From: JABJOR01 sp965603075
GTDB taxonomy: Bacteria > Pseudomonadota > Alphaproteobacteria > Rhodospirillales > Casp-alpha2
DNA length: 64,000 nt
Assembly: GCA_965603075.1 (NCBI GenBank)
Contig: CBFDBO010000007.1
Coordinates: 66,743-130,742 of the forward strand
Direction: 5' to 3'
Part shown: positions 55,533 through 63,980 of the stretch, piece by piece
How positions within the stretch are numbered: the stretch's first letter is position 1
How the letters are laid out: every line of letters starts with the position of its first letter
Notes under the pieces: model-generated
The model's database searches: none
The model's input: only the letters and a program-made list of their open reading frames with translations
What the model was told of the DNA's origin: nothing
Position numbers and translations under genes: made by a program

Positions 55533-56270
55533 TTACGCCAGCAATGCTGGCAATTCTGTAATATCAGCGAGCACATAATCCGTCAGGGCGATTAAATCTT
55601 CGTATTTACTGTTGCCTGTGAGCACGCCGACATTAAAAGCGACCCCGGCGTTATTGCCCATTTCTATGTCGTGGCGGTTGTCGCCGACGACGATGACTTG
55701 GGAAGGTTTTAGTCCAAGTTGTTTGCAGAACCCGTTCACCATGCCGGGGCCCGGCTTTGGGCCGTGACCGCTGTTATAGCCGGCAATAAAATCGAATAAG
55801 TGGTCACAATTGAAATGTTTTAACATGGCGAGCGCGCTGGTTTCGCTATCGCTGGTGGCGACACCTAAACTGAAATCAAGCCCGCGTAGTTGTTGTAAAA
55901 TAACGGGTAAGTCTGTGACTGGCGTGGCGCTCTCGAGGCCGTACGTATTGAACGTATGGCTGATCACGTCATAAAGTTCGGTGATTTCCCAATCGCCTTT
56001 CAGGTGGTCATTCCACGCCTCGGCAATTTCATAATTTGTATGGGCCCCCAGTAAACTGCCCGCCGATACCGTATTTTGGTCCGGCATCCATCCACCAGCG
56101 AGCATCAATTCATTGGCGAGGGCTTGATCGCCCCGGGCCGCCAAAAGGGCCGCGCGGTGGTTGAGGGGCATCCAAGTGGCGGCGTAGTCGAACAAGGTGC
56201 CGTCTTTATCAAAAAGGATGCCTTTTATGTTGCTGAAATCTGTCGTGTAATCTGTCATGTAATCTGTCAT
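55533..56270 (-). CDS. HAD-family phosphatase (phosphoglycolate-phosphatase-like)
   Basis: A 245-residue haloacid-dehalogenase-fold hydrolase. Motif I is LFDKDGTLFD (Asp21, Asp23), motif II lies in LGVATSDSETSALAML, and motifs III/IV are KPGPGMVNGFCKQLGL and VVGDNRHDIEMGNNAG. The helical cap between motifs I and II marks the Gph-like group. The substrate is unknown. The start is uncertain: the 5' end contains three 12-bp repeats (56237-56272) that create several in-frame ATGs, and none has a good ribosome-binding site. It is divergent from the choline-dehydrogenase-like gene. Confidence 0.87.
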   Translation of the reverse strand: MTDYMTDYTTDFSNIKGILFDKDGTLFDYAATWMPLNHRAALLAARGDQALANELMLAGGWMPDQNTVSAGSLLGAHTNYEIAEAWNDHLKGDWEITELYDVISHTFNTYGLESATPVTDLPVILQQLRGLDFSLGVATSDSETSALAMLKHFNCDHLFDFIAGYNSGHGPKPGPGMVNGFCKQLGLKPSQVIVVGDNRHDIEMGNNAGVAFNVGVLTGNSKYEDLIALTDYVLADITELPALLA

Positions 56271-56272
56271 GG
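56237..56272. repeat. three 12-bp tandem repeats at the HAD gene start
   Basis: Units AATCTGTCGTGT, AATCTGTCATGT and AATCTGTCATGG, in frame, giving the Thr-Asp-Tyr-Met repeats at the N-terminus and multiplying the possible start codons. Confidence 0.85.
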
Positions 56273-56404
56273 GGCATTGCATGCCACGGGGGATGGGTGA
56301 AATCAAGAAGAATAGGTCGGAATTGTGTTGGTAGAGTATGCCCTAATATGGGACCTTAGCCATATAAGTTCGCATATGAATGAGTGATATGAATAGGGGA
56401 TGTC

Positions 56405-58087
56405 ATGAATACAGATGAATTTGATTATGTAATCGTTGGTGCAGGCTCCGCCGGGTGCGTATTGGCGGACCGGTTGAGCGCTGATGGTAAAAACACGGTT
56501 TGTGTTTTGGAATTTGGCGGTTCTGACAAATCGATTTTCATTCAAATGCCAACGGCGCTCTCTATTCCCATGAATTCACCCAAGTATGACTGGGGTTTTC
56601 ATACCGAACCAGAACCCGGTTTAAATGGGCGAACCATTCATCAAGCCCGCGGCAAAGTGCTCGGCGGTTCTTCATCCATTAACGGTATGGCTTACGTGCG
56701 GGGCCATGCGGGTGATTTCGATGAATGGGAAGCAAGCGGGGCAAAGGGTTGGGGGTATCAAAACTGTTTGCCGTATTTCCGTCGTGGCGAGGGCTGTGTT
56801 TACGGCGAGGACTCCTACCGGGGCGAGGACGGACCGCTTGGTACGTGCAACGGAAACAATATGAAAAACCCGCTTTATAAAGCATTTATCGAAGCGGGCG
56901 AAAAAGCGGGCTATTTGAAGACCGATGATTACAACGGTTATCAACAAGAAGGTTTTGGTCGTATGGATATGACGGTCAAAGGCGGCGTTCGTAGCTCTAC
57001 GTCCAATGCCTATTTAAAACCCGCCATGTCACGGCCAAACTTAACCGTGATCACCCACGCGCTGACCCAGCGTGTTTTGTTGGAGGGTAAAAAAGCCGTT
57101 GGCGTTGAATACAAAAAAGGCGAAAAAATTAGCCAAGTCAAAGCCCGTAAGGAAGTCATCTTATCGGCGGGTGCCATCGGCTCACCCCACATTTTATTGC
57201 TGTCTGGCATCGGCCCCGCCGATCATTTGAAGGATGTGGGGATTGAGGTTAAACACGAGCTACCCGGTGTGGGCGAGAATTTACAAGATCATCTTGAGGT
57301 CTGGGTTCAACAAGCCTGTACCCAACCCATCACGCTGGCCAGTGTGATGAACCCGGTTTCTAAGTTCTTCATCGGTGCGCGTTGGTTCTTCTTTAAATCT
57401 GGTCTAGGGGCAACCAATCATTTCGAATCGTGCGCCTTTATGCGTTCCAAACCCGGCATTGCTTACCCAGATATCCAATACCACTTTATGCCCGCCGCGA
57501 TGGCCTATGATGGATCGTCCAGCGAAGTGCAACAGGGCTTCCAAGTCCATGTGGGCCATAATAAACCCAAAAGCCGAGGGCGTATTACGCTGAAGACCAA
57601 TAACCCGGCGGATAAACCAAGTATGTTCTTTAATTATCTGGACCATGAAGATGACCGCGAAGGTTTTCGGGCCTGTGTCCGACTGAGCCGGGAAATTTAC
57701 GCGCAATCCCCGTTTGATCCCTTCCGGGGCGATGAAATTGCACCGGGTAAGGATGTGCAATCCGATGATGAAATCGATCAGTGGGTCGCCAATACCGCGG
57801 AAACAGCCCTGCACCCCAGTTGTGCTTGCAAGATGGGAAGTGCGTCTGATCCCATGGCGGTTGTAGACGCGCAAACCCGGGTGATTGGAATGGAAAACCT
57901 GCGGGTTGTGGATTCTTCTATTATGCCAACGGTTACAAATGGCAACTTAAATGCACCGACAATTATGATTGGCGAAAAAGCCGCGGACATGATTTTGGGC
58001 AATGATCCTCTCCCCCCCTCAAATGCACCTGTCTTCAAAGCCCCCGGCATTGAAGGAACGCAACGAACAGGCACACCGGAGCGATAA
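56405..58087 (+). CDS. GMC oxidoreductase, choline-dehydrogenase-like
   Basis: A 560-residue FAD enzyme of the GMC family. The FAD motif VGAGSAGCVLADRLS is near residue 11, GMC signature 1 is GRTIHQARGKVLGGSSSING, and signature 2 is SAGAIGSPHILLLSGIG. The active-site His470 is in ALHPSCACKMG, and VVDSSIMPTVTNGNLNAPTI closes the protein. Length and motifs match BetA, which oxidises choline toward glycine betaine, but other alcohols are possible as BetB and BetI are not adjacent. An AGGGGATGTC box lies before the ATG. It is followed by a DauA-like gene after 6 bp. It fits the methylated-amine theme of the region. Confidence 0.88.
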   Translation: MNTDEFDYVIVGAGSAGCVLADRLSADGKNTVCVLEFGGSDKSIFIQMPTALSIPMNSPKYDWGFHTEPEPGLNGRTIHQARGKVLGGSSSINGMAYVRGHAGDFDEWEASGAKGWGYQNCLPYFRRGEGCVYGEDSYRGEDGPLGTCNGNNMKNPLYKAFIEAGEKAGYLKTDDYNGYQQEGFGRMDMTVKGGVRSSTSNAYLKPAMSRPNLTVITHALTQRVLLEGKKAVGVEYKKGEKISQVKARKEVILSAGAIGSPHILLLSGIGPADHLKDVGIEVKHELPGVGENLQDHLEVWVQQACTQPITLASVMNPVSKFFIGARWFFFKSGLGATNHFESCAFMRSKPGIAYPDIQYHFMPAAMAYDGSSSEVQQGFQVHVGHNKPKSRGRITLKTNNPADKPSMFFNYLDHEDDREGFRACVRLSREIYAQSPFDPFRGDEIAPGKDVQSDDEIDQWVANTAETALHPSCACKMGSASDPMAVVDAQTRVIGMENLRVVDSSIMPTVTNGNLNAPTIMIGEKAADMILGNDPLPPSNAPVFKAPGIEGTQRTGTPER

Positions 58088-58093
58088 GAATTT

Positions 58094-59221
58094 ATGACCA
58101 CTCAACATTTTGACTACATTATCATTGGTGCCGGCATTGCCGGGACTTCTGCGGCCATGCGGTTATCGGAATTTGGTAGCGTTGCGTTATTAGAGCGCGA
58201 AGAGCATCCCGGATATCACTCTACTGGACGGTCGGCGGCGGCTTATGAGCCAACGTACGGTCCAGCAAAAGTTTTGCCGCTTATTGCCGCCAGTGGGGAC
58301 TTTTTAAAGAACCCACCAGCAGGATTTTGTTCCTCGGATTTGTTAAAAAAACGGGGCAGTCTTTCTTTGTTTAAAGATACCGAAAAACAAGCCCAAGAAG
58401 AAATGATTGGTATTCTAGAATTGGTGAAAGCAGATTATGAGGTGCTAAATTTTGAACAAGCCCGTGCGCATGTTCCCATTTTAAGCCCGCAATACACATC
58501 TTCGGCTCTTTACAGTGATATCTTGAAAGATTTAGACGTGGATGCTTTGCATCAAGGATATATGCGATCCTTGAAAGCAAATGGCGGTTCCTTAATTGTG
58601 AACGCGGAAGTCACAGGTATTGATCATGCCGATGATTGGACGGTTGATACCCCGGCAGGAACTTTTTCTGCACCAGTGCTTATTAACGCTGCAGGCGCGT
58701 GGGCCGATGTTATTGGTGGCATGGCGGGTGCAAAATCCGTTGGCTTACAGCCCAAAAGACGCACCGCACTATTGGCCAAAATGCCAGAAGAATACGATGT
58801 ATCAACGTGGCCCATGACCGGTGGCATGGACCCCGCATTTTATTTCAAGCCCGATGCGGGGCACATCTTATTGTCGCCTGAAGATCAAACGCCCATTGAT
58901 CCCTGTGACGCGTGGCCAGAAGATTTAGATTTAGCCTATGCCATCGATCGCTTTGAGAACGTCACAACGGTATCGGTGGGACGTCCAAAACATACATGGG
59001 CAGGCTTGCGATCCTTTGTTGCCGATGAAGGCATGGTAGCGGGCTATGACGCTGATAAAGATGGATTTTTCTGGTTATGCGGGCAGGGCGGTTTCGGTAT
59101 TGAGACATCCCCTGTCATGTCATTGATCGCTAGTCAATTAGTACGCGGTAAAGGTTTCCCCCAAGAAATCATCGGTCGTGGCGTAACCGAGGCAGACTTA
59201 AATCCAGCGCGGTTACGTTAA
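58094..59221 (+). CDS. FAD-dependent D-amino-acid dehydrogenase (DauA-like)
   Basis: A 375-residue DAO-family flavoprotein. It begins DYIIIGAGIAGTSAAMRLSE, then LEREEHPGYHSTGRSAAAYE, and ends WAGLRSFVADEGMVAGYDAD, FFWLCGQGGFGIETS, all closely like D-arginine dehydrogenase DauA of Pseudomonas aeruginosa, including the PPAGFC and VGLQPKRRTAL segments. DauA oxidises a broad set of D-amino acids, passing electrons to the respiratory chain. The gene is 6 bp after the choline-dehydrogenase-like gene and is presumably co-transcribed. The real substrate here might be a D-amino acid or an N-methyl amino acid. Confidence 0.88.
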   Translation: MTTQHFDYIIIGAGIAGTSAAMRLSEFGSVALLEREEHPGYHSTGRSAAAYEPTYGPAKVLPLIAASGDFLKNPPAGFCSSDLLKKRGSLSLFKDTEKQAQEEMIGILELVKADYEVLNFEQARAHVPILSPQYTSSALYSDILKDLDVDALHQGYMRSLKANGGSLIVNAEVTGIDHADDWTVDTPAGTFSAPVLINAAGAWADVIGGMAGAKSVGLQPKRRTALLAKMPEEYDVSTWPMTGGMDPAFYFKPDAGHILLSPEDQTPIDPCDAWPEDLDLAYAIDRFENVTTVSVGRPKHTWAGLRSFVADEGMVAGYDADKDGFFWLCGQGGFGIETSPVMSLIASQLVRGKGFPQEIIGRGVTEADLNPARLR

Positions 59222-59243
59222 CCACACCCAAAATATGTAAAAT

Positions 59244-59259
59244 TGTTTCACGTGAAACA
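59244..59259. promoter_or_regulatory. parS centromere site (ParB binding)
   Basis: TGTTTCACGTGAAACA, a perfect match to the canonical 16-bp parS found across bacteria including Caulobacter and Bacillus. It is the centre of a 24-bp perfect palindrome (59240-59263). It lies between convergent genes, right before a terminator. parS sites bind ParB and usually lie close to the replication origin. Confidence 0.92.
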
Positions 59260-59267
59260 ATTTCCAT

Positions 59268-59311
59268 CCAAAAGAAAACCCCGGCTGTTAATGGCCGGGG
59301 TTTTCTTTTGG
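59268..59311. terminator. bidirectional intrinsic terminator
   Basis: A perfect 18-bp stem (59268-59285 with 59294-59311) and an 8-nt loop. The GC-rich core CCCCGGC / GCCGGGG is flanked by an A-run on one side and TTTTCTTTT on the other, so it can end transcripts from the dauA-like gene (plus) and from the formate dehydrogenase operon (minus). Confidence 0.93.
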
Positions 59312-59332
59312 TAATCCATCTAAAATTAGCTG

Positions 59333-59373
59333 AGAGCCGCTGGCTCTATTTAATTAAGAGCCGCTGGCTCTAT
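59333..59373. repeat. 24-bp-period duplication over the formate dehydrogenase alpha stop
   Basis: AGAGCCGCTGGCTCTAT occurs at 59333-59349 and again at 59357-59373. On the minus strand the inner copy encodes the last residues (IEPAALN, then stop), and the outer copy would encode IEPAALS and a stop in frame. It is an in-frame duplication of the gene end with the stop in the first copy. Confidence 0.85.
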
Positions 59374-62106
59374 ACGCGCAGCAGCGTACTTAAATTCAGG
59401 AATTTTCCCAAACGGATCCAACTTTGGATTGGTCAGCACATTGGCGGGTGCTTCGGCAAAGCAGAAGGGAATGAATAACACACCTTCGGGCTGATTGGGG
59501 TTCTGACGGACCGTTAGGGTAATGGTGCCGCGACGGGTGTGGACGCTGGCTGTATCACCCGGTTTGAGGCCCATTCGCTCCATATCACGACGGTTAACCG
59601 AGACCACGGCTTCTGGCTCTAAGCTATCAAGCACCATTGAACGGCGTGTCATGGCGCCCGTGTGCCAATGCTCCAACATACGACCCGTGGTAAGAACCAT
59701 GGGGTACTCGTCATCGGGCTGCTCAGCGGGGGGGATGATGCTGGCTGGAACGATTCGGGCTTTGCCATTGGCTGACGGGAAACCGTTGGTGAAGATAACC
59801 TCGTTACCGGGTTTGTCCGGTGCGTCACACGGGAAGGTAACAGAACCTTCACGCTCAACACGCTCCCAGGTAATGTTATCAAGGGATTTCATGACTTGTT
59901 TCATCTCGTTAAAGACATCTTCGGGCCCCTTATAATCCCAATTGAGGCCAATGCGTTTGCCCATTTCAATAAGGATATCTAAATCCTGACGGGCATCGCC
60001 GGGCATAGGGGTACACGGGCGGCCAAGTTGAACCTGACGGTTGGTATTGGTGTAGGTTCCCAATTTTTCAGCGTGAGCGGAGGCTGGCAAAATCACATCG
60101 GCGTGCCAAGCGGTTTCAGTCAGGAAGATATCCTGAACCACCAGATGTTTCAGCTTTGCCAAAGATTTGCGAGCGTGGGTTTGATCAGGATCAGACATGG
60201 CCGGGTTCTCGCCCTGAATGTACATGGCCTGAATTTCGCCATCAGCAATCGAATCGATGATCTCAACAACCGTAAGGCCTTTTTTGTGATCCAAATTGGT
60301 GTCCCATAACTTTTCGTACAGGGCAATGACTTCGGGGTTTTCAACGGATTTGTAATCAGGGTAACAAATAGGGATCAAGCCCACATCGGAAGCACCCTGA
60401 ACATTGTTTTGACCCCGAAGAGGGTGAAGCCCCGTGCCGGGTCGGCCAATTTGTCCGGTGATTAATGCTAGTGTGATGAGGCAACGAGAGTTATCGGTGC
60501 CGTGGATATGTTGGGAAATACCCATACCCCAAAAAATAATCGAGGCCTTAGATGTAGCGTAAGTCCGCGCCACGGTTTTAAGTAATTCTGGATCAATACC
60601 ACAGATTTCCGACATGCTTTCGGGGCTGTAATCTTTGATGTGTTCTTTAAGCTCGGCAAAACCTTCAATGTGTTCGGCGATATAGCTATCGTTGCACAAT
60701 CCTTCGGTCACGATGGTGTGGATGAGGGCATTTAACATGGCAACATCCGCGCCGGGTTTAAAATGTAGGTGCTCGGTTGCGTAAGCAGACATGGGCTGTC
60801 CGCGGGGGTCCATGATGTAAAGGGTGGAACCATTTTTGGCGGCTTGTTTGAAGTATGTCGCCGCAACCGGATGGTTTTGTGCGGGATTACAGCCGATGGC
60901 AATAATGCAGTCGGCTTTTTCGGCGTCCATAAACGGTGCCGATACAGCCCCGGAAGATACACCTTCCATAAGAGCCGCCACCGAGGATGCGTGACACAAC
61001 CGGGTGCAATGATCGATGTTATTGGTGTGGAAACCGGCGCGGATTAATTTTTGAAGCAAGTACGCTTCCTCATTGGAACCTTTGGCAGAACCAAATCCCG
61101 CGATCCCTTTGGGGCCTTCGCTCTCGTAAGTTTTCTTAAGTCCGGAGGAGGCCAATTCAAGGGCTTCTTCCCATGTGGCTTCACGGAAAACGCTCGACCA
61201 ATCATTATCGGCGATTTCGATATCAAAAGCTTTTGGGGCGTCATCACGACGAATAAGCGGTTTGGTCAAGCGATGTGGGTGTTGGACGTAGTCATAACCA
61301 AAACGCCCTTTAACACACATACGGTTTTCGTTCGCCGGGCCGGGTCGCCCATCAACTTTGATTATTTTCTCATCTTTAATATGGACTTCTGTCTGGCAAC
61401 CAACACCACAGAACGGGCAGACGCTGTCGACAATGCGATCCGCTACCAAGGCCAGAGAACCGTTAACATCCAGAACGTTTGCCGGCATAAGTGCCCCTGT
61501 GGGACAGGCTTGCACACATTCCCCGCACGCGACACACGTGCTGGCGCCCATATCAGAATCGAAATCAAAAGTGATTTGTGATTTGTTACCACGGTAGGAC
61601 ATGCCGATAACATCATTGACCTGTACTTCGCGACACGCGCGAACGCACAAATTACAATTGATACAGGCATCAAGATTGACCGCCATGGCAACGTGGCTGT
61701 TATCAACCACTGGTTTCTCTGATGAAGGAAACCGCGAGGTGCTGATACCGACCGTGTCGGCTTGTTTCCAAAAGCGCGAGTCTGGGTCGTGCGACGTGGC
61801 GCGTGTCGGTTGATCCGCGATCAATAGCTCCAGCACCATTTCTTGAGATTTTGTTGCCCGCTCGGACGTGGTGTTAACCACCATACCTTCGGTTGGCTTG
61901 CGAATACAGGACGCGGCAAGGGCGCGTTCACCTTCAACCTCAACAACACAAACCCGACAATTGCCATCACCACGGTAACCGGGTTCTGGACTGTAACACA
62001 GATTTGGAATTTGAATGTCGGAACGCTCAGCAACTTGCCAAATGGTCTCGCCATCCGTTGCTTCAACGGGTGTACCGTTCAGTGTGAACTTAATGGGGGT
62101 ACTCAT
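59350..62106 (-). CDS. NAD-dependent formate dehydrogenase, alpha subunit
   Basis: A 918-residue molybdenum or tungsten bis-pterin enzyme. The N-terminal part holds a 2Fe-2S domain (CYSPEPGYRGDGNCRVC), a His-Cys-type cluster and two 4Fe-4S motifs (CINCNLCVRACRE, CVACGECVQACPTG). The catalytic domain starts CPFCGVGCQTEVH. The active-site residue is Cys371 in CTRLCHASSVAALMEG, so it is a Cys, not a selenocysteine, enzyme. The C-terminal domain closes with TGRMLEHWHTGAMTRRS. It oxidises formate to CO2 and passes electrons to the NAD-reducing beta subunit encoded 1 bp upstream. It would finish one-carbon oxidation after N-demethylation. Confidence 0.94.
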   Translation of the reverse strand: MSTPIKFTLNGTPVEATDGETIWQVAERSDIQIPNLCYSPEPGYRGDGNCRVCVVEVEGERALAASCIRKPTEGMVVNTTSERATKSQEMVLELLIADQPTRATSHDPDSRFWKQADTVGISTSRFPSSEKPVVDNSHVAMAVNLDACINCNLCVRACREVQVNDVIGMSYRGNKSQITFDFDSDMGASTCVACGECVQACPTGALMPANVLDVNGSLALVADRIVDSVCPFCGVGCQTEVHIKDEKIIKVDGRPGPANENRMCVKGRFGYDYVQHPHRLTKPLIRRDDAPKAFDIEIADNDWSSVFREATWEEALELASSGLKKTYESEGPKGIAGFGSAKGSNEEAYLLQKLIRAGFHTNNIDHCTRLCHASSVAALMEGVSSGAVSAPFMDAEKADCIIAIGCNPAQNHPVAATYFKQAAKNGSTLYIMDPRGQPMSAYATEHLHFKPGADVAMLNALIHTIVTEGLCNDSYIAEHIEGFAELKEHIKDYSPESMSEICGIDPELLKTVARTYATSKASIIFWGMGISQHIHGTDNSRCLITLALITGQIGRPGTGLHPLRGQNNVQGASDVGLIPICYPDYKSVENPEVIALYEKLWDTNLDHKKGLTVVEIIDSIADGEIQAMYIQGENPAMSDPDQTHARKSLAKLKHLVVQDIFLTETAWHADVILPASAHAEKLGTYTNTNRQVQLGRPCTPMPGDARQDLDILIEMGKRIGLNWDYKGPEDVFNEMKQVMKSLDNITWERVEREGSVTFPCDAPDKPGNEVIFTNGFPSANGKARIVPASIIPPAEQPDDEYPMVLTTGRMLEHWHTGAMTRRSMVLDSLEPEAVVSVNRRDMERMGLKPGDTASVHTRRGTITLTVRQNPNQPEGVLFIPFCFAEAPANVLTNPKLDPFGKIPEFKYAAARIEPAALN

Positions 62107-62107
62107 A

Positions 62108-63823
62108 TCACACTTCCTCCGGGAAAAATTTCATGACACTAACCATGGGATTGGGGGCGGCCTGACCCAGCCCGCAAATGGACGCATCCATCATGACGGT
62201 CTTTAATTCGTTTAATAATTCAGTATCCCATTTATCTTCGGCCATCAGGCTGACGGCTTTCGCCGTACCATTTCGACACGGGGTACATTGACCACAACTT
62301 TCGTCTTCAAAGAATTGCATCAAATTGAGTGCTACGTCTTTCATGTTGTCTTGGTCGGACAAGATGACAACCGCGTGGGAGCCAATGAAACATCCATGTT
62401 TAAAGAGCGATTCGCCAAAGTCGAGCGCTACATCATCCAAGCTTGCGGGCATGATCCCGCCAGACGCGCCACCCGGTAGGTAGGCTTTGAAAGTATGACC
62501 ATCGGCCATGCCACCGCTGTAATCCTCAATCAGTTCTTTGATGGTAAGACCCGCAGGTGCCAATTTAACACCGGGTTCTTTCACCCGACCAGAGACCGAG
62601 AAAGATCGAAAGCCTGTGCTGCCTTCTTTACCTTGAGAGGAAAACCACTCAGGACCTTTTTGCAAGATATCACGCACCCAATACAGTGTTTCAATGTTGT
62701 GGGTTAAAGTGGGCATGCCAAACAAACCACGTTCCGATGGGAACGGAGGACGGTTTCGCGGCAGGCCACGTTTGCCTTCGATGGACTCGATCATCGCGGA
62801 TTCTTCACCGCAAATATAAGCACCAGCCCCGCGGCGGATTTCAACTTCGGTATCGCCCAATAATCCCAATTCACCAAGGCGCTCAACTTCGCGTTTTAAC
62901 ACGGTGATGATGGCGGGATATTCATCACGGATATAGATATAGACTTTGTCGATTTCACACGTCCAAGCCGCAACCAGCACGCCTTCAAGGAAGCGGTGGG
63001 GGTCTTGTTCAAGATAATGACGATCTTTAAAGGTACCGGGTTCGCCTTCATCGCCATTAACGGCGAATAGTCTCGGTTTAGGTTGCTCGCTGACGATTTT
63101 CCATTTCAAACCAGAGGGGAAACCTGCACCACCGAGACCCCGTAGCCCCGAATCCTGCATATGTTTAATGATGTCTTCGCGGTTTTTATCGCCCGCATAT
63201 AAGGATTTAAGCAGGTCGTAACCGCCCTCATTTTTATAAGCGTCCAGATCGGTCTTTGTTGCCTCTACGGCGTGGGTGTGGCCCGCTTTAACGGCTTTGA
63301 TGACGGACGTAGCATCGGCATTACCGATATGATTATGCCCCGCTTCGACGACGGGGGCTGTATCACAACGGCCCATGCACGGTGCGCGAACGACCCTGAT
63401 TTGAGACGGGTCCACATTTTTTTCTAATTCACTTTGGAGTTGCTCTGAACCAGCGAGCATACAGCTCAAACTATCACAGACCCGGATTGTAACCGGAGCA
63501 GGGGGCATTTCGCCATCTTGAATAATATCGAAATGGGCATAGAAAGAAGCAACTTCAAAAACCGATGCCATGGGTAACTTCATTTCTGCGGCGAGAGCTT
63601 GAAGATGATTGGCCGATAAATGACCGTATTTATCTTGAATAAGGTGTAAATGTTCGATCAGCAAATCTTCTTGGCGGGATAGATCCCCCAACAATACTTT
63701 GACTTCTTCAAGCGCCACATGGTCCAGTTGGCGCCCTTTATTAAAGGCAGGGGCCTTACGTCGTCCAGAGCCAGGGTGTATACGTTTTCCTGATTGAGTG
63801 CTCACCTTGGGGGTGTCTGCCAT
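62108..63823 (-). CDS. formate dehydrogenase beta subunit (NuoE-NuoF fusion, diaphorase)
   Basis: A 571-residue fusion. Residues about 35-185 are a NuoE/FdsG-like thioredoxin-fold domain with a 2Fe-2S cluster (VCDSLSCMLAGS, then CMGRCDTAP). The rest is NuoF/FdsB-like: FMN and NAD sites (GLGGAGFPSGLKWKIV, VNGDEGEPGTFKDRHYLEQD, GAYICGEESAMIESIEGKRG) and the 4Fe-4S motif CGQCTPCRNGTAKA. In FdsGBA systems these are usually two proteins, here joined as one. It passes electrons from the alpha subunit to NAD. The upstream region carries five 12-bp repeats. Confidence 0.94.
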   Translation of the reverse strand: MADTPKVSTQSGKRIHPGSGRRKAPAFNKGRQLDHVALEEVKVLLGDLSRQEDLLIEHLHLIQDKYGHLSANHLQALAAEMKLPMASVFEVASFYAHFDIIQDGEMPPAPVTIRVCDSLSCMLAGSEQLQSELEKNVDPSQIRVVRAPCMGRCDTAPVVEAGHNHIGNADATSVIKAVKAGHTHAVEATKTDLDAYKNEGGYDLLKSLYAGDKNREDIIKHMQDSGLRGLGGAGFPSGLKWKIVSEQPKPRLFAVNGDEGEPGTFKDRHYLEQDPHRFLEGVLVAAWTCEIDKVYIYIRDEYPAIITVLKREVERLGELGLLGDTEVEIRRGAGAYICGEESAMIESIEGKRGLPRNRPPFPSERGLFGMPTLTHNIETLYWVRDILQKGPEWFSSQGKEGSTGFRSFSVSGRVKEPGVKLAPAGLTIKELIEDYSGGMADGHTFKAYLPGGASGGIMPASLDDVALDFGESLFKHGCFIGSHAVVILSDQDNMKDVALNLMQFFEDESCGQCTPCRNGTAKAVSLMAEDKWDTELLNELKTVMMDASICGLGQAAPNPMVSVMKFFPEEV

Positions 63824-63920
63824 AACAAAGTCCGTTTCTTAGTTCTTAAGTTAAATCAAATTTTTGCAATCTTAGAATTACGCTCTTACATGCTCTCTCA
63901 TATGTTTTAAACATGAATTT

Positions 63921-63980
63921 TTATAGTGTCATATATAGTGTCATATATAGTGTCATATATAGTGTCATATACAGTGCCAT
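63921..63980. repeat. five 12-bp tandem repeats upstream of the formate dehydrogenase operon
   Basis: Head-to-tail units TTATAGTGTCAT, three exact ATATAGTGTCAT and a final ATACAGTGCCAT. They end about 98 bp before the first codon of the beta subunit gene. They could be stacked regulator sites or a slippage-prone minisatellite altering promoter spacing. Confidence 0.88.

Noticed and set aside
63921..63980. CRISPR-like array
   Set aside because: Units are contiguous 12-mers with no spacers.
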